A stretch of 11,719 bases of DNA from Buchnera aphidicola (Lipaphis pseudobrassicae) (GCF_005081185.1 NZ_CP034870.1:458307-470025), one strand, 5' to 3'; positions 1-8,650 are shown, counted from the stretch's first letter. The notes: a model not told the origin generated them from the sequence alone. Numbers and translations are program-made.

Positions 1-492
1 TCTTAATAAATTTTTTTTATATTTTTTTACAAGCATTACTACTCCTTGACAAGCAATAGCTTCTTTTCTTCCAATGGAACCTATTTTTTTAGCAGTTGTA
101 GCCTTAATACTAATATTATCTATTTTAGTACTTAGATCTGATGCTAAATTTGATCTCATAAGAAATACATAAGATGATATATTTGGAGATTCTGTGATAA
201 TAGTAATGTCAATATTAGATAAATAATAATTGATAGTTTGAATTTTTTTCCAAATATCTCTCAATAATATCCTACTATCAATATTTTTGTACTTTATGTT
301 GCTACTTGGAAAAAATGTTCCAATATCACCCATAGAAACTGCACCTAATAATGCATCTATTATAGTATGTATTAATACATCACCATTAGAATGGGCAATT
401 AAACCTTTTGGATAAGGAATTAAAACACCACCAATAATTAAAGGTTTGTTACTCCCAAAAGGATGAAGATCAAAACCATATCCAATTTTCAT
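1..492 (-). CDS. ispF: 2-C-methyl-D-erythritol 2,4-cyclodiphosphate synthase (3' end outside window)
   Basis: Cytoplasmic MEP-pathway enzyme that converts CDP-methylerythritol 2-phosphate to the cyclic diphosphate with release of CMP. The frame opens with ATG at 492-490 and stays open for 164 codons to the window edge, so the stop lies just outside; E. coli IspF has 159 residues. It aligns with E. coli IspF without gaps. The zinc ligands D8, H10 and H42 are present, as are the GYGFDLH start, the IIGGV stretch (19-23), DALLG (46-50) and the GR-EAIAC region near 141-148. Two conserved positions differ from E. coli: D36 is Asn (HSNGD), and E135, a metal ligand in the E. coli structure, is Lys (KATTAKK). 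The start codon overlaps the ispD stop (ATGA), which suggests translational coupling. The family call is very secure; full activity is less certain because of E135K. Confidence 0.95.
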   Translation of the reverse strand, partial: MKIGYGFDLHPFGSNKPLIIGGVLIPYPKGLIAHSNGDVLIHTIIDALLGAVSMGDIGTFFPSSNIKYKNIDSRILLRDIWKKIQTINYYLSNIDITIITESPNISSYVFLMRSNLASDLSTKIDNISIKATTAKKIGSIGRKEAIACQGVVMLVKKYKKNLLR

Positions 493-1223
493 GAAAATAT
501 CTCTTTTTTTATTGAATAATCACTATAATTGTGTAAATAAAATTCAGCAAGAAGAAGATCTTCTGGCCAAGTAATTTTAATATTTCTACTATTTCCTATA
601 ATTAATAATGGATTATGCCCATAATACTCTAATGCTGATGATTCATCTGTAATATTAATTTTATCTCGAATGATTTTTTTTAAGCAATATCTTAATACAT
701 TTATTTGAAATAATTGAGGAGTTAAAGCATGCCATAAATTTTTTCTACTGATGGTATATAAAAATTTTTGTTTTGTTTTATCACTATACTTTATAGTATC
801 AGAAACCGGTTTAGCCAAAACTGCCCCTATGGGGTTTATTTTAATAACAGATATCAATTTATCTAAATCTTCATAACTCAAACAAGGACGAACTGCATCA
901 TGTACTATGACCCAATTTGCACTTGTTTTTACCTTTAATCCAGATAATACTGAATTTATTCTATTTTTTCCACCTATTACAGAGGTAATACGAATATTTG
1001 ATGATATAGGTAATTTATGAAAATAATTGTCTTTTTTATTCAAACTTACAATTACACGAATAATATTAGGATGTAATAATAATGTTTTTAATGTATATTC
1101 AAGAATGGTACGATTTTTAATTTTGATATATTGTTTTGGTAAACTTGACTGCATTCTATTTCCAATACCTGCAGCTGGAACTATAGCAATAATTTTTGAT
1201 TTTAATAAATTTAATAGGATCAT
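489..1223 (-). CDS. ispD: 2-C-methyl-D-erythritol 4-phosphate cytidylyltransferase
   Basis: Cytoplasmic MEP-pathway enzyme that joins CTP and methylerythritol 4-phosphate to give CDP-methylerythritol and pyrophosphate. It has 244 residues, against 236 in E. coli. The nucleotide-binding signature PAAGIGNRM lies at 16-24, with R23 and K30 (LPKQY) matching catalytic R20 and K27 of E. coli. HDAVRPCL (108-115) holds the CTP/Mg-binding aspartate D109 and R112. T143 and K216 match E. coli T140 and K213. W219 stands where E. coli has Arg (TRPEDL), a small oddity next to K216. The ATG at 1223 is preceded by GGA six bases upstream (minus strand), a modest ribosome-binding site. It overlaps ispF by 4 nt and follows ftsB after 72 nt, as in the E. 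coli ftsB-ispD-ispF order. Confidence 0.97.
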   Translation of the reverse strand: MILLNLLKSKIIAIVPAAGIGNRMQSSLPKQYIKIKNRTILEYTLKTLLLHPNIIRVIVSLNKKDNYFHKLPISSNIRITSVIGGKNRINSVLSGLKVKTSANWVIVHDAVRPCLSYEDLDKLISVIKINPIGAVLAKPVSDTIKYSDKTKQKFLYTISRKNLWHALTPQLFQINVLRYCLKKIIRDKINITDESSALEYYGHNPLLIIGNSRNIKITWPEDLLLAEFYLHNYSDYSIKKEIFS

Positions 1224-1295
1224 TATATATCCAAAAAAAAATAATGTTTAATCATTGTTAATATCTAATAGTCTAAAAAAATAATTAAAAAGATA

Positions 1296-1511
1296 TTAAA
1301 AAATTTTTTTTTTAATTTTAATATCATTATTTAATCTATCAATTTCTAATAAAATTTGATTGTTACGAATATCAAGATCAATATTTTCTTTTGTCTCTAT
1401 AATAACTTTTTTATATACCACAATGTAATCAAAAACACCATTTTTTCCAAACCAAAGAGAATATTGTAACCAAATTAATAAAACTAAAAAAAACATTTTT
1501 AATGTTTTCAT
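1296..1511 (-). CDS. ftsB: Cell division protein FtsB, C-terminally shortened
   Basis: Small bitopic inner-membrane protein of the FtsQ-FtsB-FtsL divisome subcomplex. Residues 1-29 match E. coli closely, including the membrane segment (about 4-20) and the hallmark WLQYSLWFGKNG (14-25). A short charged heptad-like stretch (about 31-64) fits the start of the periplasmic coiled coil. The protein has 71 residues, against 103 in E. coli, and ends in IKIKKKIF at a TAA just after an A10 run (1304-1313). The missing part corresponds to E. coli residues from about 72 onward, including much of the FtsQ-binding region. Reading the other two frames after the A10 run gives short hydrophobic tails that do not resemble FtsB, so a simple one-base frameshift does not explain the loss. 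No clear ribosome-binding site precedes the ATG. It lies between cysC and ispD. Confidence 0.88.
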   Translation of the reverse strand: MKTLKMFFLVLLIWLQYSLWFGKNGVFDYIVVYKKVIIETKENIDLDIRNNQILLEIDRLNNDIKIKKKIF

Positions 1512-1534
1512 ATTATAATCTAAATAAGTAATTT

Positions 1535-1563
1535 TTATTAAAAATAAATAAATTTAATTTCAA
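1535..1563 (-). promoter_or_regulatory. Weak candidate promoter upstream of ftsB
   Basis: On the minus strand TTGAAA (1563-1558; five of six bases of the -35 consensus) is followed after 17 nt by TAATAA (1540-1535; four of six of the -10). It sits in the 67-nt gap between cysC and ftsB and would give a leader of roughly 15-20 nt. Such matches arise easily by chance in DNA this AT-rich, so this is only a candidate. Confidence 0.25.
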
Positions 1564-1578
1564 TCTATTAAATTAATA

Positions 1579-2190
1579 TTAATAAAAAGGTATAATTTTA
1601 TAAGAATACAATACTTTAATTAACTTTCTTGAATTCTTTTCTAAAGAATCAGTACCATCTAAAAGTACATCAGGTGATTCTGGTGGTTCATATTTCGATT
1701 GAACACCAGTAAAATCAGATATCTTTCCAATACGAGCTTTTCTATATAATCCTTTAGGATCTCTATCCTCACATATACTAATAGGAGTATTAACAAACAC
1801 TTCTAAAAAATCTTTTTTACCTAACATTTCACAAATCATTTTTCTTTGATACTTATATGGTGAAATTACTGAAACTAAAACTATCATTCCAGAATCTAAC
1901 ATTAATTTAACTACTTCTCCAAGACGTCTAACATTTTCCTCTCTATCAGAAACATTAAAACCTAAATCAGAACACAATCCAGATCTAATATTATCACCAT
2001 CTAATAAATAAGTATTAATTTTTCTTTGAAATAATATCTTTTCTAAAAAATTAGCAATACTTGATTTTCCTGAACCAGATAATCCTGTAAACCATACCGC
2101 AATTGCTTTATGACCGTTTTTATATTCACGTTTTATTCGTGTAATAGAGTGTTTTTGCCAAATAATATTATTATGAAAATTGTCATTCAT
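1579..2190 (-). CDS. cysC: Adenylyl-sulfate (APS) kinase
   Basis: Cytoplasmic kinase that phosphorylates APS at the 3' position with ATP to give PAPS, the CysH substrate. It has 203 residues, against 201 in E. coli. The Walker A loop GLSGSGKS is at 36-43 and DGDNIR at 64-69. The region 78-93 (GFNVSDREENVRRLGE) matches the APS-binding segment. ISPYK at 109-113 carries S110, the equivalent of E. coli S109, which is phosphorylated as an intermediate. The C-terminal half keeps DPKGLYRKAR and the FTGV/YEPPESPD lid region. The ATG at 2190 starts one base after the cysN stop (TAA-t-ATG), so the two are probably translated from one message, as in E. coli cysDNC. An AAGG about 12 nt upstream is a weak ribosome-binding site. 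All key motifs are intact. Confidence 0.97.
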   Translation of the reverse strand: MNDNFHNNIIWQKHSITRIKREYKNGHKAIAVWFTGLSGSGKSSIANFLEKILFQRKINTYLLDGDNIRSGLCSDLGFNVSDREENVRRLGEVVKLMLDSGMIVLVSVISPYKYQRKMICEMLGKKDFLEVFVNTPISICEDRDPKGLYRKARIGKISDFTGVQSKYEPPESPDVLLDGTDSLEKNSRKLIKVLYSYKIIPFY

Positions 2191-2191
2191 A

Positions 2192-3613
2192 TTAATTAGA
2201 AACCTTTTTTTTGACTAATTTAGGTATATTCCAATGTGGAAAATATCGACAAATTAAATTATGTAAATCTGTTTCAAAATTATTTTTATTATCTGGTAGT
2301 ATTTCCTCGTATTGTTTCGAGTTGCTTTTAATCATTCCTGCTCCTACAGTAATATTTGTTAAAAGATCAATAAAAATTATATTACCTGTAGCTCGATTAT
2401 CATTGTAATCGTCAAAAATAACAGGATCACTAAACATTACTCTAATTTGACCAATACTATTTAAAGAAAGAGAACTGCTTTTTCTTTTTATTAAAGTATT
2501 TATATCAATTTTAAATAAAATTTCTTTTATATAAACACGAGTTTTTTTTCCTGATAATTTAACGTTGTATGATTGTCCTTCTAGCAATGAGTTTTCTGTC
2601 ATCCAAACAACATTCATAATGGCTTCTCGATTAGGTCTCAAAGTAGAATTAATATTTACAAAAAAATATCCTCTATTAATGTCTATTTCATCTTTTAAAA
2701 CTATTGTAATTGGTTGACCAACTTTTGCATATTTTAAATCTTGATCAAAAGTTACAATTCGTACAATACGAGAAGTCATATTAGTAGGTAATATTTTAAT
2801 CATTTGTCCAACATGAATCATTCCAGATACTAATATTCCAGAATATCCGCGAAAATCTGAATTAGGACGGTTTATATATTGAACTAAAAATCTTATTTCT
2901 TCTGAATGACTATTGTTTTTAATATTTATTGTTTCTAACAACCTTAATAGTGTTAAACCATTGTACCAAGGCATAAAAGTGTTTTTAAAAACAATATTTT
3001 CACCAATTAAAGCTGAGATAGGAATAAAAAAAATATTTAAATTGTTAGAAAGTTTTTTAGAAAACTCTAAAAATTTTTTTTTTATATTTATAAAAACATC
3101 TTTTTTATAGCCAATTAAATCCATTTTATTAACAGCTACAATTAAATGCTTTATTCCAAGTAATGTAGAAATAAAACTATGTCGATAAGTTTGTTTCGAT
3201 AATCCTTTTCTTGCATCAACTAATAAAACAGACAAATCGCATGTAGAAGCACCTGTTACCATATTACATGTATATTGTTCATGCCCAGGAGTGTCTGCAA
3301 TAATAAACTTTCTTTTATCAGTAGAAAAGTAACGATAAGCTACATCGATTGTAATTCCTTGTTCACGTTCAGATTGAAGTCCATCTACTAATAAAGCAAG
3401 ATCTATTTCATCACCTTGAGTGCCATGACGCTTACTATCATTTCTTAAAGAAGATAATTGATCATCATAAATTTGTTTAGTGTCATGCAATAAACGTCCA
3501 ATTAATGTACTTTTTCCATCATCTACACTACCACATGTTAAAAATTTTAATAGAGTTTTTTTTTGATGTAAATTCAACCATTGTTGAAAATGACTGTTTA
3601 TATTAGTTTTCAT
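2192..3613 (-). CDS. cysN: Sulfate adenylyltransferase subunit 1 (regulatory GTPase)
   Basis: GTPase subunit of ATP sulfurylase. With CysD it couples GTP hydrolysis to formation of APS from ATP and sulfate. It belongs to the EF-Tu-like translation-factor GTPases. Visible motifs are G1 GSVDDGKST (28-36), switch I with GITID (86-90), G3 DTPG (107-110) and G4 NKMD (162-165), followed by beta-barrel domains to about 430 and a conserved FPHWN near the C-terminus. From ATG 3613 the product has 473 residues, against 475 in E. coli. I chose this start over an in-frame ATG at 3709 because the longer form would run 77 nt into cysD and has no family match there. A strong AAAGGGG lies 10 nt upstream of 3613. 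An A10 run (3074-3083) is in frame. The gene starts 19 nt after cysD. Confidence 0.96.
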   Translation of the reverse strand: MKTNINSHFQQWLNLHQKKTLLKFLTCGSVDDGKSTLIGRLLHDTKQIYDDQLSSLRNDSKRHGTQGDEIDLALLVDGLQSEREQGITIDVAYRYFSTDKRKFIIADTPGHEQYTCNMVTGASTCDLSVLLVDARKGLSKQTYRHSFISTLLGIKHLIVAVNKMDLIGYKKDVFINIKKKFLEFSKKLSNNLNIFFIPISALIGENIVFKNTFMPWYNGLTLLRLLETINIKNNSHSEEIRFLVQYINRPNSDFRGYSGILVSGMIHVGQMIKILPTNMTSRIVRIVTFDQDLKYAKVGQPITIVLKDEIDINRGYFFVNINSTLRPNREAIMNVVWMTENSLLEGQSYNVKLSGKKTRVYIKEILFKIDINTLIKRKSSSLSLNSIGQIRVMFSDPVIFDDYNDNRATGNIIFIDLLTNITVGAGMIKSNSKQYEEILPDNKNNFETDLHNLICRYFPHWNIPKLVKKKVSN

Positions 3614-3623
3614 TTTGACAATA

Positions 3624-3630
3624 CCCCTTT
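3624..3630 (-). promoter_or_regulatory. Ribosome-binding site that fixes the cysN start
   Basis: AAAGGGG on the minus strand lies in the 19-nt cysD-cysN gap, 10 nt before ATG 3613. It is unusually G-rich for this sequence and supports 3613 over the longer in-frame start inside cysD. Confidence 0.7.
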
Positions 3631-3632
3631 TT

Positions 3633-4541
3633 TTAGAAATAACCCTGTCTTTTTTTAAACTCCATTGAATTTTTTTGATCATTATCAATAGCTCGACCTG
3701 TTCGTTCACTAGTTTTTACTACTAATGTTTCCATAATTACTTCTTCAAGAGTTGTTGCTTCTGATTCAATAGCATTTGTTAAAGGCCAACAACCTAATGT
3801 ACGAAATCTAACCATTTTTTCTATTACACATTCATCTCTATGCATCTTAATACGTTGATCATCGACAACAATTAATGCCCCATCTCTTTCTAAAACTGGA
3901 CGTATAGCAGAAAAATAAAGGGGTACGATTTTTATTTTTTCTAAAAAAATATATTGCCAAATATCTAATTCAGTCCAATTGGACAATGGAAAAATACGAA
4001 TATTTTCTCCTTTATTAATTTGACCATTATAGTTCCACCATAATTCAGGACGCTGTTTTTTTGGATCCCATTGATGTAATGAATCACGAAAAGAATAAAT
4101 TCGTTCTTTAGATCGTGATTTTTCTTCATCTCTTCTAGCTCCTCCAAAAGCAGCATCAAAGTTATATTTATTTATAGCTTCTTTTAAACCTTCTGTTTTC
4201 ATAACATCTGTATATTTACTTCCACCATATTGAAATGGATTTAAATTTAATCGTTTTCCTTGTGAATTTGAATGTACTATTAATTCTATTCCAGAAGTGT
4301 TTGCAATATGGTCTCTAAATTGATACATTTCCTTAAATTTCCATCCAGTATCTATATGTAATAAAGGGAATGGTAACTTTCCAGGATAAAAAGATTTTTT
4401 TGCAAGATGAAGCATTACTGAAGAATCTTTTCCGATAGAATATAACATGACAGGATTTTGAAAATCTGCAATTGCTTCTCTCATTATGTAAATACTTTCT
4501 GATTCTAATTGACGTAAATGAGTAGTATTTCCTTTAAACAT
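3633..4541 (-). CDS. cysD: Sulfate adenylyltransferase subunit 2 (catalytic)
   Basis: Catalytic subunit of ATP sulfurylase (ATP plus sulfate to APS and pyrophosphate), partner of CysN. It belongs to the PAPS reductase/N-type ATP pyrophosphatase family. It has 302 residues, the same as E. coli CysD, and aligns along its whole length. The PP-loop SIGKDSS is at 35-41. [22 protein letters not shown], the RIYSFRD stretch and the C-terminal KKRQGYF are all conserved. The ATG at 4541 has a clear ribosome-binding site, AAGGA (4552-4548, 6 nt spacer), that overlaps the cysG stop codon, so cysG and cysD are probably translated from one message. It stands as the first gene of the cysDNC trio, with cysG placed just upstream. 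Confidence 0.98.
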   Translation of the reverse strand: MFKGNTTHLRQLESESIYIMREAIADFQNPVMLYSIGKDSSVMLHLAKKSFYPGKLPFPLLHIDTGWKFKEMYQFRDHIANTSGIELIVHSNSQGKRLNLNPFQYGGSKYTDVMKTEGLKEAINKYNFDAAFGGARRDEEKSRSKERIYSFRDSLHQWDPKKQRPELWWNYNGQINKGENIRIFPLSNWTELDIWQYIFLEKIKIVPLYFSAIRPVLERDGALIVVDDQRIKMHRDECVIEKMVRFRTLGCWPLTNAIESEATTLEEVIMETLVVKTSERTGRAIDNDQKNSMEFKKRQGYF

Positions 4542-4550
4542 GACTATTCC

Positions 4551-5975
4551 TTAAATAAATTTTATTATAGAAGATATATTATATGTATCATGCAATGAAT
4601 CTAAAGGATAAAACCATCTTAATTTTTTATGTAAACGAACAACTTCGCCAATAATTAATAAAGCCGGAGTTACTATAGAACAACTAATTATCTTTTCTAT
4701 TTCATCTAAGCGACCGATAATAACTTTTTGATTAACAGTTGTTCCTTTTATAATAATAGCTATAGGTGTTGATTTCAAACGACCATACGAAATTAGTTTT
4801 TTAGCAATGTCTATAGCCTGCAAAGTACCCATATATACTACTAAAGTATATGAGGGATTACATAAAATAGAAAAATCGCTTGTAAGACCATTTTTACATT
4901 TATATCCTGTGATAAAAATAACACCTTGTGAATATTTACGATGTGTTAAAGGTATTCCAGTATATGCTGCTATACCAATAGCAGAAGTTATTCCTGGAAC
5001 AATTTGAAAATCAATACCTGCATTTTTTGCAGCTTCTACTTCTTCACCACCTCGACCAAAAATAAAAGGATCACCACCTTTTAAACGTACTACTTTTTTA
5101 CCTTTTTGTGCTAATACTATCAATAATTTAATAATTTCATCTTGAGTAATGTTTTTTAAACCTGCACGTTTTCCAACATAAATACGTTTTGCATCACGAC
5201 GAATTAAATCTAAAACATCTTGAGATACTAAAGCATCATATAAAACTACATCTGCTTGTTGAAGTACTTGTAAACCTCTTAAAGTTAATAATCCGCTATC
5301 TCCAGGACCTGCTCCTACTAAAATTATTTCACCTCTTAGTATACTATTTTGATTCATAGTTTTATTTAATATTTCAGTTGCTTTTTTTTTATTACCATTT
5401 AAAATATGCTCTACAAAAACACTTTGAAACAATTTTTCCCAAAATCGACGTCGTTCTAATAAATTATTAAAACGTTTTTTAACTATATCCCTCCATTGTC
5501 CTGAAATTGTCGCAACATCACCTAATTTTGCTGGTAAAATTGATTCAATTTTTTCACGTAATAAACGTAATAAAACAGGCGAAGTTCCTCCAGAAGAAAT
5601 CGCAGTAATAATAGGATTACGATCAATAATAGAAGGAAAAATAAAAGAACATTTTGATTTATCATCAACTACGTTTACGAATAAACAACGATCGTTACAT
5701 GATTTAAATATATGTTGATTTAATTTTAAATCGTTTGTAGCAGCAATCACTAAAAACATTTTTTTTAAATAAGATGAATCAAATTTTTTAGATATCCACC
5801 TTATTTTATTTGCATCTAATAAAATTTTTACATCTGAACATAATTCTTTTGCAATAACATTAACTTTAGCTTCTGAACGAAGTAATAATGTAATTTTATT
5901 AAAACCTACTTTTCCAGCACCAATAATTAACACATTTTTAGATTTTAAATCCAAAAAAAGAGGAAGATAATTCAC
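4551..5975 (-). CDS. cysG: Siroheme synthase (trifunctional CysG), GTG start
   Basis: Makes siroheme from uroporphyrinogen III in three steps: double methylation with SAM, NAD-dependent oxidation to sirohydrochlorin, and iron insertion. Siroheme is the prosthetic group of CysI. It has 474 residues, against 457 in E. coli. The N-terminal half has the NAD-binding GAGKVG (19-24), NVVD with catalytic-type D104, and SSGGTSP (127-133) with S128, the position phosphorylated in Salmonella CysG. The methyltransferase half has GAGPGDSGLLTLRG (221-234), YDALVS, VRLKGGDPFIFGRGG (296-310) and VPGITSA. The start is GTG: 5973-5975 reads CAC on the plus strand and the upstream frame meets a stop with no ATG. 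AAAAGG (5986-5981) lies 5 nt before it. The C-terminus is about 15 residues longer than in E. coli. It probably heads the cysG-D-N-C unit. Confidence 0.96.
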   Translation of the reverse strand: MNYLPLFLDLKSKNVLIIGAGKVGFNKITLLLRSEAKVNVIAKELCSDVKILLDANKIRWISKKFDSSYLKKMFLVIAATNDLKLNQHIFKSCNDRCLFVNVVDDKSKCSFIFPSIIDRNPIITAISSGGTSPVLLRLLREKIESILPAKLGDVATISGQWRDIVKKRFNNLLERRRFWEKLFQSVFVEHILNGNKKKATEILNKTMNQNSILRGEIILVGAGPGDSGLLTLRGLQVLQQADVVLYDALVSQDVLDLIRRDAKRIYVGKRAGLKNITQDEIIKLLIVLAQKGKKVVRLKGGDPFIFGRGGEEVEAAKNAGIDFQIVPGITSAIGIAAYTGIPLTHRKYSQGVIFITGYKCKNGLTSDFSILCNPSYTLVVYMGTLQAIDIAKKLISYGRLKSTPIAIIIKGTTVNQKVIIGRLDEIEKIISCSIVTPALLIIGEVVRLHKKLRWFYPLDSLHDTYNISSIIKFI

Positions 5976-6191
5976 GTTTGCCTTTTTTAAATAAAATTAT
6001 TAAAATTTTGTAAAATCACTAAAAAATATGATATTTAAATAACATATAAAATATTTTTGTATCAAGCAAAAAATATGCTTTTTAAAATAAATTTTTATAA
6101 TTATATCTAATTGATAAAAAATAAAAATAAAAAACTTAAAAAGTCACTTAATAACTTTATTATCTTATAATAATGTTTTCATATATCAAAT
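5976..6191. other. cysH-cysG spacer, largest non-coding gap in the window
   Basis: These 216 bp are almost pure A and T. A short inverted repeat AAGCA/TGCTT (6064-6068 and 6076-6080, 7-nt loop) could be a weak hairpin. Just after cysH, TTGATA (6189-6184, minus strand) resembles a -35 box, but the nearest good -10 match, GATAAT, is 19 nt away. The ribosome-binding site of cysG, AAAAGG, is at 5986-5981. No convincing gene, RNA or binding site is visible. A promoter for cysGDNC would be expected here or further upstream, but I cannot place it. Confidence 0.4.
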
Positions 6192-6925
6192 TTAATCTTC
6201 ATGTAAACCACATTCACGTTTTAATCCAAAAAACCGTGTTTCTTCTTCTAACATACCCGGTACATGTTTAACAGTTGTATGAACATCTCCAAGAGATGAA
6301 TATCCATCTTTTGATAAAGGATGAATCTCTAAATTATTTTTTTTTGAATATTCATATATTTTATCATTAGACCAATCTAATATAGGTAATACCTTAAAGA
6401 TTCCTTTCTGAATTGATACATAAGATAATAACTGTCTACTTTTTGATTGTTCATGACGTAATCCAGCAAACCATGTTTGTACTGATAATGTATTTAAAGC
6501 GTTTTCCATTGGTTGTACTTTGTTAATATAATTATAAAAATTAATACCTTTTATACCTTTTTTCCATAATTTTCCATACCTTGCTTCTTGCCATGCTGGA
6601 GATATATTAGATCTAAAAACTTGTAAATTTAAATCATATTTTTTTTTCACAAAATCAATGAATTTATATGTTTCAGGAAATAGGTATCCTGTATCAATTA
6701 ATACTATAGGAATATCAGGTTTTTGACTAACCATGATATGCAATAAAATCATAGATTGTATACCAAAACTAGATGACATAATATGTATTACAGGTAAATT
6801 TTCTAATGCCCAAACAACTCGTTCTTCTGCAGAATAACTCGACATTAATATATTAATTTCGGATAAAATTTTATTTTTTTTTTTAAATTTAATAATCGAA
6901 TGTCTTGAATATCAATTTTTAACAT
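6192..6925 (-). CDS. cysH: PAPS reductase, interrupted by a one-base frameshift in an A11 run
   Basis: Thioredoxin- or glutaredoxin-dependent reductase that converts PAPS to sulfite and PAP. An uninterrupted frame runs from ATG 6845 to the TAA at 6194-6192 (217 codons). It holds [37 protein letters not shown] and the C-terminal ECGLHED with the catalytic cysteine. Homology continues upstream of 6845: KILSEINI in that frame, then [17 protein letters not shown] in another frame, from ATG 6925. That ATG has GGAG 8 nt upstream and lies 15 nt after cysI. The two frames meet at an A11 run (6884-6874). One extra A gives 244 residues, the length of E. coli CysH, with catalytic C239. As written, initiation at 6925 stops after 26 residues. 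Slippage, an unsupported internal start at 6845, or a homopolymer sequencing error are the alternatives. Confidence 0.9.
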
Positions 6926-6933
6926 TTTGCTTA

Positions 6934-6937
6934 CTCC
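6934..6937 (-). promoter_or_regulatory. Ribosome-binding site of the upstream cysH start
   Basis: GGAG on the minus strand lies 8 nt before ATG 6925, in the 15-nt gap after the cysI stop codon TAG (6943-6941). No comparable motif precedes the internal ATG at 6845, so this site decides the start in favour of 6925. Confidence 0.7.
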
Positions 6938-6940
6938 ATA

Positions 6941-8650
6941 CTAGTTCCAAAAATCATAAATAGGATTGACAATTTTTTTTACAATTTCTTTTCGAATGAT
7001 AAAATCTCCCAAACCTTCTTCTTGTTCCCTTTCAATAGACCATTTTTTAATCAAGTTTTCTAGATGAATTAATACTTCTTTTTCAGTAATGTTTTCTTTA
7101 TAAATTGTTGGAATACGACTTCCTATTCTATTTCCTCCTATATATAGATTATATCGACCTATTGATTTTCCAATTAAACCAATTTCAGATAACAAAGATC
7201 TTCCGCAACCATTTGGACATCCAGAAATACGAAAAACTATTATTTCTTTTTCTACTCTGTATTTTAACATGATCTTTTCCAACTGAGTAAGAAAATAAGA
7301 AAGAATACGTTCAGCTTCAGCCATTGCTAAGGGACAAGTAGGAAAAGAAACACATGCCATAGAATTTAAACGTAAATTACTAGTTTTTTTCATTAATCCA
7401 TATGATTGAGCTATTTTTTCCACTTTATCTTTATTTTTTTCAGATATCTCAGAAATAATTATATTTTGATTAGATGTTAACCTAAAATTACCATCATGTA
7501 TTTTTGCTATTTGAAATAATCCAGATTGTAACAATACTTCATTATTATCACATATACGTCCGTTAGGAATAAATAATGTTAAATTCCATTTATTATTGAT
7601 ACCTTTGGTCCATCCAAATCTATCTCCTCTACTTATAAAAGTATAAGGTCGAATTGATTCAAAAATAATATTTGCTCTGTTTTCAATCTCTTTTTTAAAC
7701 TCTGCTAAACCAACATTATTAATGGTATATCTAGTTTTTGCATTATTTCGATCGGTACGATTCCCCCAATCTCTTTGTGTCATTACTATAGATTTAGCAA
7801 CAGATAAAATTTTATCTGTAGATATATAACCTATTTCTTTAGCTAAAAATGGCCATGTCAATTTATTTCCATGAATAAAAGATAAACCACCACCTATTAA
7901 AACATTAAATCCGATTATTTTTTTATTTTCTACAATTGCAATAAAATTCATATCATTAGCGTATAAATCTACATCATTATACGGTGGAACAACTACTGTT
8001 GTTTTAAATTTTCTTGGTAAATAAGTTTTTCCTAAAATTGGTTCTTTATCTGTTGTAAGGATTTTTTTTTGATCTAACCAAATTTCCACATATGCTTTAG
8101 TCTGTGGTAGTAAACATTCTGAAATTCTTTTTGCCCATTTATAAGCATCTTGATGAATTAAAGATTCTGTTGGATTAGATGTACAAAGTACATTTCTATT
8201 TACATCATTTGCTGTTCCTATTGAATCTAATTCAATATCATGTAGCATTTTATGTGCATCTTTGAGTTTTTTTTTTAAAATACCGTGAAATTGAAAAGTT
8301 TGACGATTTGTTAATCTAATTGTATTATACAATGTATGCTTAATAGCAAAATAATTAATTTTCAACCATTTTTTTGCTTGAATAATACCACCTGGTAACC
8401 TACAACGAAGCATCATAGCATAACGAGGTTCTAATTTTTGCATTTGTCGTTCCAAACGCAAGTCGCGATCATCTTGTTGATACATGCCATGAAATCGAAT
8501 AAGTGAAAAGTTATCCCCAGTAAAACCATTAGTGATTTCATTTTTTAGATCATCTATAATTGTTCCTCTAAGATAATTACTATCTTTTTTAATTCTTTCT
8601 GCATCAGTAATTTTTTTTTCTAAAATTGTTTTTTTATAATTATTTTTCAT
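6941..8650 (-). CDS. cysI: Sulfite reductase (NADPH) hemoprotein beta-subunit
   Basis: Siroheme and [4Fe-4S] subunit of sulfite reductase, which reduces sulfite to sulfide with six electrons supplied by CysJ. It has 569 residues, against 570 in E. coli. The cluster and siroheme cysteines are all present: C433 and C439 (CVSFPTC) and C478 and C482 (CPNGC). The substrate-binding basic residues R82, R152, K214 and K216 match E. coli R83, R153, K215 and K217, within the conserved LRCRLPGG and LPRKFKT stretches. NRQTFQFHG and [11 protein letters not shown] are also kept. The ATG overlaps the cysJ stop by one base (TAATG), so the subunits are likely co-translated. An in-frame A10 run lies at 8267-8276. 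The protein appears fully functional and depends on siroheme from the nearby cysG. Confidence 0.98.
   Translation of the reverse strand: MKNNYKKTILEKKITDAERIKKDSNYLRGTIIDDLKNEITNGFTGDNFSLIRFHGMYQQDDRDLRLERQMQKLEPRYAMMLRCRLPGGIIQAKKWLKINYFAIKHTLYNTIRLTNRQTFQFHGILKKKLKDAHKMLHDIELDSIGTANDVNRNVLCTSNPTESLIHQDAYKWAKRISECLLPQTKAYVEIWLDQKKILTTDKEPILGKTYLPRKFKTTVVVPPYNDVDLYANDMNFIAIVENKKIIGFNVLIGGGLSFIHGNKLTWPFLAKEIGYISTDKILSVAKSIVMTQRDWGNRTDRNNAKTRYTINNVGLAEFKKEIENRANIIFESIRPYTFISRGDRFGWTKGINNKWNLTLFIPNGRICDNNEVLLQSGLFQIAKIHDGNFRLTSNQNIIISEISEKNKDKVEKIAQSYGLMKKTSNLRLNSMACVSFPTCPLAMAEAERILSYFLTQLEKIMLKYRVEKEIIVFRISGCPNGCGRSLLSEIGLIGKSIGRYNLYIGGNRIGSRIPTIYKENITEKEVLIHLENLIKKWSIEREQEEGLGDFIIRKEIVKKIVNPIYDFWN

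Noticed and set aside
1027..1251. Plus-strand open frame opposite ispD
   Set aside because: It lies antisense to a conserved gene, has no family resemblance or ribosome-binding site, and such shadows are expected in AT-rich DNA.
2211..3110. Two 65-codon plus-strand frames opposite cysN
   Set aside because: They are antisense shadows of cysN without any recognisable domain.
3614..3709. A longer cysN starting at an in-frame ATG at 3709
   Set aside because: It would add 32 residues inside the well-conserved cysD 3' end without similarity to CysN. ATG 3613 has a strong AAAGGGG and gives the family length.
3965..4159. 64-codon minus-strand frame inside cysD
   Set aside because: It overlaps cysD in another frame, where the cysD frame is clearly the conserved one.
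4807..5007. 66-codon plus-strand frame opposite cysG
   Set aside because: It is antisense to the methyltransferase domain of cysG and looks like a reverse-complement shadow.
6064..6080. AAGCA/TGCTT hairpin as a terminator for cysH or cysG
   Set aside because: A 5-bp stem with a 7-nt loop and no proper T run on the minus strand is too weak to call.
5976..6191. CRISPR array or cas remnant at the place where E. coli carries CRISPR-cas (between cysH and cysD)
   Set aside because: No repeated units or coding remnants are visible, only AT-rich spacer and cysG.
6192..6845. cysH as a normal 217-residue gene from ATG 6845
   Set aside because: There is no ribosome-binding site, and CysH-like sequence continues upstream on both sides of the A11 run. 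It remains possible as a fallback start.
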